Shown here piece after piece: positions 54,371-61,783 of a DNA stretch of 64,000 bases. The stretch is taken from positions 1 through 64,000 of the forward strand of contig WQBJ01000001.1 of assembly GCA_013032095.1 (NCBI GenBank). Direction: 5' to 3'. The position numbers and the translations under genes were made by a program. The notes beneath the pieces are model-generated. The model saw only the letters and a list, made by a program, of their open reading frames with translations, did not search any database and was not told the origin of the DNA. This stretch comes from Ruegeria atlantica. GTDB lineage: Bacteria; Pseudomonadota; Alphaproteobacteria; Rhodobacterales; Rhodobacteraceae. Position 1 is the stretch's first letter; every line of letters starts with the position of its first letter.

Positions 54371-57322
54371 ATGAGCGACCTTGAAGCACAACGCAAAACC
54401 GCCATCGAAGCGACCCGCAGTGGACCACCGCCTCGGACCATCAACCCATTCTTTGGTGTGGGCCCTATCACTGACGTTATTCAGGATGAGGCAGATGGGC
54501 GGAAAAACCGTTTCGAATTCGACCGCTGGTTGGAAACCAACTATCGCAAGCTCGACGATAAGGGCAATGATCTGGGCCCGTTCACCACAGCGGAAATTGG
54601 ACGTTCAATGCACCGTGGCTACCCGGCGGATGCAATCCTGCGGGACATGATGTTCCATATCCACCGGTATTTCGGCTTTCCCAAGGAAAATCAGATGGCT
54701 GTGGGACTTGGCGGTGGCCACAGTGGTTTTACCGTAGCCATCATGCATCTGATGAACCCGAATCTGAGCGGTCAGAAACTGTTCGTCGACACACCGCGTC
54801 CTGAAACGGACGAGGCCAACAAGGGCGGCTTCTTCCGTCAAAGCTGGGGCACACAGATTCTGGAATTGCAACAGTTCGCTGCCAACGGTCACGAAGACAA
54901 GGTAGTGTTTGCTGGTGCCGAAGGTACTATCCCTTCCGCCGATGAACTGGAAACCTTGGGTATCACGCTTTTCGTTGGCGTCGGCCACGAGACCACCGGT
55001 GCCACCACATATACGACCGAAGAAGTGAAATCGCTTCTCGAGTGGCTGGACCGCGATCCGGTAAACCACCATGCGATGATCGACGCCACCTCGATGCTGG
55101 GTGGTATGCCCTGGCCGCAGGACGTGGTCGAGGCGTTCATGGCGAAGTGCAACATTTTCACCCCCTTCCAGAAAGCAATTGGCGGTGTTTCTGGCTATTT
55201 CCTGGCTTCTTTCACTCCAGCTGCGATGCAATTGATCGAAGACAACCAGAAGAACCCGGCCTGGGCGATTGCGCGCCAGTTGAAACTGGTTGTTCCGACT
55301 GATGCCAAGAAGCCGTTGACCGGTGAAAAGACTGCGGGCCTAGGCCCGTTTTACGATGCCGCAGCCGACAAGATGACCGGCGGCGTGATCAACACCTTCT
55401 CTTCGCTGGCCTTTGCAGAAACCACCTATGGGCTTTTGCGTGTTGAAAAGATGTTTGGTTCGGTTGAGGTGATGAACCAACGCTCTGCCGCCAACCGCGC
55501 GCAGATCGACGAATGGCTTGCAGGTCAGAATCTGCTGGTTGCGGGTGTAGGCGACGCACAAAAACGTGGCGCAGCCGTGACCTTGCTGGCAGTGAACGAT
55601 TCCGACATCACCGATCCCGATGTGCACGCGCGTATCATCGCGCGTTCCAAACAACTGCTGGGTTACGAAGGTTTGACGCATCCAAATGGAGATTATGAGC
55701 CCGGCCTCGACGCTGCGCGCTATGTCAACGCATTTCCCGGAACACCGGGTGACTACCGCGCCTGGATCGGTGGTATCCGCGACTCTCAAGATATCGTTCG
55801 TTTGCTCGAGAACATTTCTTATGCCTACAACCGCGCCAAAGTTGTCGTGTTGGAAGAAGAGCTCGCCGCTCAAGGTACCATGTTCGAAGCCTCGGCGACT
55901 GCGGGAGCGGATGTACGCAAAGATGACCCGAACCGCGCGTATCGCATTCTGGTGGCGGACCTCGTGGGATTGAAATTTGGTGCCGACGGCCAACCGGATG
56001 CTTCCGCTGTTAAGGCCTATGTGGAAGAGCAGGGCGCAACATTCACTTATGGCGGTTGGGATGGTTCCAATCTGCCTGCAGGCCAGCATTTCTTCTACCT
56101 GCCGGACCTGTCCACTCATGAAGAACTGACCGCAGCCTGCTGCGATAACCAGTATGACGCGGTGATCGCGGCGGCGACCTTCTTCCCTGAGAACGCAACT
56201 TTCCCCGAAGGCGGTGTGCGCATCGGTGCAGGAACCGGCAACATGGCGTGTGCTTGCTGGGGGGGTGGTGACGGCGCGGGTGGAACAGCTCCGCTGATGA
56301 ACACGCCCAGCTTCAACAGCCGCGCCACCGCACAAACTGCAATGAAGGCCCTGCTGCGTGTTCTGCCTGACCTAAAGGTCGACGAGATGCACAAACGCGT
56401 CGTTGATGGTGACTTTGATACCGGTAAGCACCTGCGCGACTATCCAACTGAAAAGCTTGAAGGCAAACGGCTGGGCGTGATCGGTTACGGTAATATCGGC
56501 CGTGAAGTCGCTAAGCTGGGCAAAGCCTTCGGTATGACCGTTGCGATCTATGCTCGTGAGCGTCACCGTCAGTGGATCGAAAGCGAAGGCTTCATCTATG
56601 CCGCAACCCCGGAAGAGGCAGCAGAGGGTGCTGACGTTCTGTCGCCCCATACAGGTCTTGGTGCCAAGGGCGCAGATGGTGTCTTCGCCAATGCCGGACT
56701 TGTTGGTGCATCGGTTCTGAACGCCCTGAATGATGGTGCGGTACTGGTCAACTACGATCGTGGAGAAGTTGTCGATGCCGACGCGCTGAATGAGGCGATG
56801 GCGTCTGGCAAGGTGGCCTATGCAGCCATCGACGCTGACCTGTTTGTCGCCGAAGACGGCAGCCTGTTTGGTCCGATGGTACCTTACCGACCATTGATCG
56901 AGGCATATCCCGGCCGCCTGGAGCTGCTGCCGCATGCTGCTGCTGACACTGAACACACCTCGCGTGTCGAAGGCGCAAAGCAAGCAGTAGAGCAGATACT
57001 GTCGGCAATCCGCTATCGCAAAGTGATTAACTGCAAAGGCGAGGTGCCCGAGGACTACGTAAGCGGTGGTGCGCAAACAGTACCGGGGGTTGGCAAAGTT
57101 TCGGCCTCGGTCATCGCGTCTGTTGCAGAGGACGCGGACACCCTGACGCGCCTCCGTGATACGGTTGAAACACTGGCGGCCATCTGGGGCGGGATCGAGT
57201 CGACCCGAGATCCGGTCCGCAGGGCGGAACTGATCGAACGCCACGGTGAAGCGCTGACACTCGCTACGAACACGCTGCACCGAGACTTCGACGCGCTGGG
57301 TCTTGTAGGCGCTTATAACTGA
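54371..57322 (+). CDS. SerC-like aminotransferase / SerA-like dehydrogenase fusion
   Basis: A 983-residue two-enzyme fusion. Residues 1-500 are a class V aminotransferase similar to phosphoserine aminotransferase: GGGHSGFTVAIMHLM, HETTGATTY, the cofactor Asp in MIDATSMLGGMPW, and Schiff-base Lys268 in FTPFQKAIGGVSGY. Residues 525-900 are a D-2-hydroxyacid dehydrogenase with LMNTPSFNSRATAQ, the NAD motif GVIGYGNIG (GYGNIG at 705-710), Arg797 in NYDRGEVVD and His855 in LLPHAAADT. About 80 residues follow. Both active sites look complete, so it could oxidise a D-2-hydroxyacid and transaminate the product within one chain, as SerA and SerC do with 3-phosphoglycerate. It stands alone between two IS6 ends; the true substrate is unknown. 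Confidence 0.8.
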   Translation: MSDLEAQRKTAIEATRSGPPPRTINPFFGVGPITDVIQDEADGRKNRFEFDRWLETNYRKLDDKGNDLGPFTTAEIGRSMHRGYPADAILRDMMFHIHRYFGFPKENQMAVGLGGGHSGFTVAIMHLMNPNLSGQKLFVDTPRPETDEANKGGFFRQSWGTQILELQQFAANGHEDKVVFAGAEGTIPSADELETLGITLFVGVGHETTGATTYTTEEVKSLLEWLDRDPVNHHAMIDATSMLGGMPWPQDVVEAFMAKCNIFTPFQKAIGGVSGYFLASFTPAAMQLIEDNQKNPAWAIARQLKLVVPTDAKKPLTGEKTAGLGPFYDAAADKMTGGVINTFSSLAFAETTYGLLRVEKMFGSVEVMNQRSAANRAQIDEWLAGQNLLVAGVGDAQKRGAAVTLLAVNDSDITDPDVHARIIARSKQLLGYEGLTHPNGDYEPGLDAARYVNAFPGTPGDYRAWIGGIRDSQDIVRLLENISYAYNRAKVVVLEEELAAQGTMFEASATAGADVRKDDPNRAYRILVADLVGLKFGADGQPDASAVKAYVEEQGATFTYGGWDGSNLPAGQHFFYLPDLSTHEELTAACCDNQYDAVIAAATFFPENATFPEGGVRIGAGTGNMACACWGGGDGAGGTAPLMNTPSFNSRATAQTAMKALLRVLPDLKVDEMHKRVVDGDFDTGKHLRDYPTEKLEGKRLGVIGYGNIGREVAKLGKAFGMTVAIYARERHRQWIESEGFIYAATPEEAAEGADVLSPHTGLGAKGADGVFANAGLVGASVLNALNDGAVLVNYDRGEVVDADALNEAMASGKVAYAAIDADLFVAEDGSLFGPMVPYRPLIEAYPGRLELLPHAAADTEHTSRVEGAKQAVEQILSAIRYRKVINCKGEVPEDYVSGGAQTVPGVGKVSASVIASVAEDADTLTRLRDTVETLAAIWGGIESTRDPVRRAELIERHGEALTLATNTLHRDFDALGLVGAYN

Positions 57323-57356
57323 CTGGGGCCTTCCGGTCCTGAAAACTAAGACAACT

Positions 57357-57384
57357 GGCGCGCGGGGTAATAGCAGCGCGCGCC
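57357..57384 (+). terminator. GC-rich hairpin after the fusion gene
   Basis: GGCGCGC and GCGCGCC form a 7-bp stem with a 14-nt loop, 35 bp after the fusion-gene stop. No U-tract follows, so termination is uncertain. Confidence 0.35.
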
Positions 57385-57499
57385 GGTAACCTGATCCTGT
57401 CAGAAGAACATGTTGCGGCGGGCAGGGGGCCTTCGCGACCGCCTCCCATGGATACGCGATCGCCCTTCAAACACATCAAAACCAGCTCCGAAATTATAT

Positions 57500-57541
57500 T
57501 TCTGCCTACCGGAGACTGGTTGTAATTTGACCAACAGCATC
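57500..57541. repeat. IS6-type right end, diverged
   Basis: GGAGACTGGTTGTAATTTGA and then CCAACAGCATC resemble the IS right end (GAGACTGGTTCGAATTTG, TCTGACAGCACC) with several changes. It lies just upstream of the FnrL-box promoter of the SnoaL-like gene. It is the weakest of the copies. Confidence 0.4.
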
Positions 57542-57564
57542 ATCGAAACAGGTCGATGCGCTCA

Positions 57565-57606
57565 TTGATCCTTGTCAAGATTGGAAAGAGTAGGAAGTGG
57601 TACAGT
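57565..57606 (+). promoter_or_regulatory. FNR/FnrL box and -10 of the SnoaL-like gene
   Basis: TTGAT-CCTT-GTCAA (57565-57578) differs from the FNR consensus TTGAT-N4-ATCAA at one base. TACAGT at 57601-57606 is placed so that the predicted start, about 57613, puts the box centre at -41.5, the class II activator position. The coding start is at 57631. Confidence 0.7.
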
Positions 57607-57630
57607 TGATGACAAAGTAAGGGAGAACAC

Positions 57631-58008
57631 ATGGAAGACCTAGTCAAGATAGGAAGAGAATTCGTCCAAGCCATGCGTGATCGCAGGGGGCTTGCGAGTG
57701 TTGAAGAATTGTATGCTGAAAATGCGCAGTCGATAGAGGCAGTCGTGCCTCCGGTTCGCCAATTCCGCATTACAAAAGGTCGGGACGCCATCAAGGGAAA
57801 AAGGGAGGATTGGCTGGCAACGCATGAAATCCAGGAACTCGAAGTAGATGGCCCCTACGTCCATCCGCCCAACCGCTTCGGAGTGCGATATAGGGCTGAG
57901 GTAGTTCAGAAGGGTACAGGTGAGCGCATGACCTTGCGCGAGATCGCCGTGTATTCGGTAGCAGAAGGCAAGGTCGTACTAGAAGAATTCTTCATGTTGC
58001 CGAAGTAG
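57631..58008 (+). CDS. SnoaL/NTF2-like small protein
   Basis: A 125-residue protein with AGGGAGAA upstream. The fold looks like SnoaL/NTF2: an N-terminal helix with FVQAMRDRRGLASVEELYAE, then strands ending LREIAVYSVAEGKVVLEEFF. Such proteins are small binding proteins or hydrolases/isomerases. An FnrL-type promoter precedes it, so it is probably induced at low oxygen. UspA follows 93 bp downstream. Function unknown. Confidence 0.7.
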   Translation: MEDLVKIGREFVQAMRDRRGLASVEELYAENAQSIEAVVPPVRQFRITKGRDAIKGKREDWLATHEIQELEVDGPYVHPPNRFGVRYRAEVVQKGTGERMTLREIAVYSVAEGKVVLEEFFMLPK

Positions 58009-58101
58009 GAAGAGAGACCGGCAGCATTTTCTCTGCGTTGGTCGCATCTGCAACTTTGATCAGCTTCCGGCGCTTTGTGACGTTTCGGATGGAGGTCAGG
58101 T

Positions 58102-58947
58102 ATGCAACGCAGAACTTCGGTCTATATTTTTGGTGCTGATACCAGCGACGAACCGATACTAGAATGCGCTGAAGCTGCCCGGATCCAGAGCGGGCATTTG
58201 ACATGCCATCTCATTGCTGCGTTGCCTAATCTGCCGTACTTAAAGTACGGATCCAAAAGGTTTGTTGAGGCAGGGCTACCTTCCAATTGGTTGGATCTTT
58301 TGGAAAACAAAAAAGCCGAACTAAAGTCCCGCACCAATGAGGTTGAAACGCTGCTTGCACGCCAAGGTGTATCGGCGAATGTGATAGCCTCTATGGGTTC
58401 AGTAACAGAACTACAGAATCTGGCGGCACGACAAGCGTATAGCTCCGATATTGTCTTTCTAGACGCTGAATTGCGAAACGACCCCGACGTGTTTCACAAA
58501 GTCGCTTATGGAATATTGTTCCATTCACCAGTCGCCTTGATGATTAATGGAGATCCGTTTGCCCGTCGCGACCGTGTTTTCCTATCATGGAATGATAGTT
58601 TGGCCGCATCCAGAGCCGCGCATTTTGCATTGCCCTATTTTCTGGCAGCCAAAGAAGTTGTGATTGGGTGTTTTGATCCGCCGTCATCTGATGATCCAGA
58701 AGCCCAAGAACTCGGTGCTGACATAGCGGCATGGCTCAGCCATCACCGGTGCAATGTGACCGTATCACAGTTCGCGAGTGACGGACATTCGATTGAATAC
58801 TGCATTCAGGAGCGTGCAAGAGAAGTAGATGCTGACCTCGTTGTTATGGGCGCTTATGGGCATTCATATTTGCGAGAGTCAGTTTTTGGCGGAACTACGC
58901 TAGGAATGCTGGGAAACACCGACATTCCAGTCCTATTTGGGCACTGA
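58102..58947 (+). CDS. Universal stress protein (UspA family), tandem type
   Basis: A 281-residue universal stress protein of double-domain length. The C-terminal half has the ATP-binding signature ADLVVMGAYGHSYLRESVFGG with a following TLGMLGNTDIPVL (the G-2x-G-9x-G(S/T) pattern). The N-terminal half is diverged. GGAGG precedes the ATG. It lies in the low-oxygen module, between the SnoaL-like gene and the convergent flavodoxin gene. UspA proteins act in survival during redox or starvation stress. Confidence 0.82.
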   Translation: MQRRTSVYIFGADTSDEPILECAEAARIQSGHLTCHLIAALPNLPYLKYGSKRFVEAGLPSNWLDLLENKKAELKSRTNEVETLLARQGVSANVIASMGSVTELQNLAARQAYSSDIVFLDAELRNDPDVFHKVAYGILFHSPVALMINGDPFARRDRVFLSWNDSLAASRAAHFALPYFLAAKEVVIGCFDPPSSDDPEAQELGADIAAWLSHHRCNVTVSQFASDGHSIEYCIQERAREVDADLVVMGAYGHSYLRESVFGGTTLGMLGNTDIPVLFGH

Positions 58948-59025
58948 CTGACGCGAGCGGGCACGCATTCTCACTAGGTTTCGCGATTAAAATAGGCAGA
59001 GGCGCGATCCCGCGGCTTCACGAAC

Positions 59026-59580
59026 TTATTTGAGAGAGGTCAAGTCTGCTTGGTCGTTCTCGTCTAGGAATGTCATCACAACTGACGCAAGTTCATCCCA
59101 ATCCGTAAATTCTCGCGCTCCATCTCTTGGATCGATATTCCGGCCCAACAAGACGACGTGTTGAACGATCTCCTTCTCAAAGTACCCGTAGTTTTCGGGT
59201 CGTACTGCGCCTGCGACCAACGCGGTCGCGTCGGGTTTGAAATTTGTTCGTAACAGCATTTCGTTGAGGTAGTCGTGGGCTTCCTCATGGCCAGAGGCAA
59301 ATGCGGCTTTTAAACTGACAGAGAGCACGAGAGATTTTCGTATTGCCAGCTCGTCTTTGTGCGACGTGATGAAAGCTTCGAATGTCCCAGGGTGACGACG
59401 CTCGTGAACGGGAGCCAAAAGAATTACCCGTTTCGCGCCGTCCAACGATACTGGGCCGGACAATTCATCGGTATTGATCAAGCGCGTATAGTATCCAGCC
59501 TCCTTCGCGATATTGCTGATAAAACGCGCAATCTTAGCCGTTTGGCCTTCGACAGTAGCGAAGGCGATAAGTACGGTCAT
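59026..59580 (-). CDS. Flavodoxin-domain protein, HemG-like
   Basis: A 184-residue flavodoxin-like protein. The FMN phosphate loop reads FATVEGQTAKIARFI near residues 7-21 (flavodoxin T/S-x-T-G-x-T/Q). VILLAPVHERRHPGTFEAFI is like the HemG protoporphyrinogen-oxidase branch. GGGAGGAT precedes the ATG. A perfect FNR box lies 66 bp upstream, so it is probably expressed under low oxygen, which would suit a quinone-linked, oxygen-independent haem-synthesis step. The exact reaction is inferred. Confidence 0.76.
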   Translation of the reverse strand: MTVLIAFATVEGQTAKIARFISNIAKEAGYYTRLINTDELSGPVSLDGAKRVILLAPVHERRHPGTFEAFITSHKDELAIRKSLVLSVSLKAAFASGHEEAHDYLNEMLLRTNFKPDATALVAGAVRPENYGYFEKEIVQHVVLLGRNIDPRDGAREFTDWDELASVVMTFLDENDQADLTSLK

Positions 59581-59617
59581 TCCGATCCTCCCATAAATCG
59601 GTCTGAAGAGCGTTCTG

Positions 59618-59659
59618 AGTATGATGAAGTGGCGTGTGTTCGCCCTTGATCTTAATCAA
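59618..59659 (-). promoter_or_regulatory. Perfect FNR/FnrL box and -10 of the flavodoxin gene
   Basis: TTGAT-CTTA-ATCAA at 59646-59659 matches the FNR consensus exactly. On the minus strand CATACT (59623-59618) is a reasonable -10; the predicted start near 59611 places the box centre at -41.5. Confidence 0.75.
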
Positions 59660-60727
59660 AAGTACTTGTCAGTCGCTCTATGAGCGAGCTGAGGCCTGTC
59701 CTTACGACACACTTTGAGGTTTTTTGAAAGCCTCGCGATGCCTTATGAAATTAAGCGGATTTGCTCCTGTGATGGCTGTTTGTCTTTAAATTGCTTGATA
59801 GCCAATGGGCTGCGGCTCCGCCTGAGGGAAAAGACGAAGAGTGCGACGCGGAGAATGAAGTTGACGGACCACACCGCCAGCTTCACCCCATGGCATTTGG
59901 TAGGCGGGCCTAGACAAAATCTCGACACTCGGATCGTGAGTATCGGGGCAAGGCCGTGAGAAGATTCTTTGCGCTTTAAGACTTCGTGGTGTTAGAGGGC
60001 CAAAATTAATGTTGTCACCCGGCTCGTCGGGAGCTGGGTCGTCTTATTAGCTGAGGTTCCGCCTAGTCCTCAATTCCAACGGTTGCAGAGTGCCATCTAC
60101 ACAGAAACCTATTCTAAGCACTCAAGGAAACCGGTTTAGACTCCGAACAAGCGTAAACCACGGTGCGTACTGCCAGTCTAATGAATGCCGAGGCGTGGAT
60201 GCGATGCGGCCTTCAAATCAAACGTCTTAATCGAGATCGAGAAGAGGCGATAGCGCGGATTGAAACTGTGGTAGCGCGGCACTCTCGGGACGTCGCGGAG
60301 CGACTTTCGGCAAACGACAAGATGGGCATCATTGCCGCAGCATGTACAGCCAACAAGTAATAGTTTGATTAGCGGCGATTGGGTATATGACTTGCACAGC
60401 GCGTCTAGCAAATTGAAAAAACCTGTTTGGGTATAATGCGCCTCTCTAGTGAGCTGAAATTTGAAGGACAGACAGATGCCATTAAACTGTGTGACAGCAT
60501 CGGAAGAACTTCCGAACCTCCACTATGGGCCGTTTCCTGCATCAGAGATGTTGGGCGGTAGCAAGACATTCTCCGCAACAGCGTTCCTGCCAAGAAAACT
60601 AGAAGCCGACACTTTACGGATTCGCATTCGGAACACCAATCCGTTTTGCTAAGAAATCGGCCCAGAGCCTTAAAAAGAAATGCCAATTTCTTGTTAGGCG
60701 CGCGAGCTGTAACATTCCAACTCAAGA
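59660..60727. other. Gene-poor kilobase
   Basis: No convincing gene. Open frames at 59714-59959, 60163-60360 (65 codons, GTG start) and 60461-60652 on the plus strand have no similarity I recognise. A hairpin ACCCGGCTC-GTCGG-GAGCTGGGT (60018-60040, one G-T pair) followed by CGTCTTATT could be a terminator. The stretch looks like decayed DNA between the stress module and the GlxA regulator. Confidence 0.4.
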
Positions 60728-61666
60728 TCACCACATTTGCTTGTGCTTGCGCGTAGATCCGATGCTAACCCCGAACTGCCTCGAAAATGCCTTTGACAGC
60801 GATTGCGCGGAAGAATAGCCGCATCGCATCGCGACTTCGTTCAGGACGAGATCGGTGTGGGCTACTAGATCACGGGCACGCGATAACCGCATCAACTGGT
60901 AATAGCGCTGAGGCGGCATCCCCAATTCTTTGACGAAGATGCGCGACAAGGACCGGACCGAGAGATTGGCCCGCTTTGAGATGTCTTCAATTTGTAACGG
61001 TGTTTCGACGTTTTCTGCCATTATGGAAATGCAGCGCCGGAGGTTTTGCGAGCCTTTAGGCTGCATGGAGCCGCTGCCCAGCCCTTCAAAACGCGAGCCG
61101 TCATGTAAGAACATGCTGGCGGCATCATGTGCCAACGCGTCACCATAGCGCTCTGAAATGAAAGCGATCATCAGATCCATCGCGGTCGAAGCACCGCCGC
61201 AGGTCCAGATTGAACCATCGCGCACAAACCGGTCCGGTAGGGTTTCGACGCCCGGAAAGGCCTCTGCGAATTCGGCCAATGTCTGCCAGTGTAAAGTGGC
61301 TCTGCGACCTTCAAGCAAACCCCAGGAGGCCAGGAACCAGGCTCCAGTGTCCGCGCCAATGACCGTTTTGGCCCGTTTGATCAAAGCGGCGCATCTACGA
61401 CTGGCAGGGTCGGATGAGTTTTGCCGGAAATCATCACCGCCGACGACCATCAGCAGATCGCAACTGCCCGCTTCGGCCCGCGTGATATCGGGCGAAAGAC
61501 GCAGCCCGCTTGAACTACGGACGGCGTTATTATTGGGCGTCACAATAGACCAGGAAATATCGGCACCAGTCTGGTCCCGGACTACCCTCAAGGGCTCCAG
61601 CAGGCACGCCAGAAGCATGTTCGAAAATTTCTCGAAAAGCAGGATATTGGCTTTGAGAGGGGTCAT
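60728..61666 (-). CDS. GlxA family AraC-type regulator (DJ-1/PfpI plus HTH)
   Basis: A 312-residue regulator with an N-terminal DJ-1/PfpI-like domain (LLMVVGGDDFRQ, VIGADTGAWFLASWGLLEGR), in which the usual nucleophile Cys is replaced by Asp/Thr. A C-terminal double helix-turn-helix follows, IEDISKRANLSVRSLSRIF and VAMRCGYSSAQSLSKAF. Members such as GbdR and CdhR activate betaine and carnitine catabolism. It is divergent from the CoA-transferase gene and is probably its activator. Confidence 0.84.
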   Translation of the reverse strand: MTPLKANILLFEKFSNMLLACLLEPLRVVRDQTGADISWSIVTPNNNAVRSSSGLRLSPDITRAEAGSCDLLMVVGGDDFRQNSSDPASRRCAALIKRAKTVIGADTGAWFLASWGLLEGRRATLHWQTLAEFAEAFPGVETLPDRFVRDGSIWTCGGASTAMDLMIAFISERYGDALAHDAASMFLHDGSRFEGLGSGSMQPKGSQNLRRCISIMAENVETPLQIEDISKRANLSVRSLSRIFVKELGMPPQRYYQLMRLSRARDLVAHTDLVLNEVAMRCGYSSAQSLSKAFSRQFGVSIGSTRKHKQMW

Positions 61667-61783
61667 TTCGTCCGATATGGGGTGGTTTTTGGCAATTTAG
61701 GACAATGCAGGCGGAAAATTCAAGATTACCTTTCCTGAAAATTGAAGACGAACCTGCCACGTAAACGAAAGAGTCAGACCACT

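Noticed and set aside
55340..57280. Two long open frames on the minus strand (331 and 302 codons)
   Set aside because: They lie opposite the SerC-SerA fusion gene, have no recognisable domains, and their composition is that of antisense shadows.
60405..60734. 109-codon open frame on the minus strand after the GlxA gene
   Set aside because: No similarity and no convincing start; it sits in a stretch that looks decayed on both strands.
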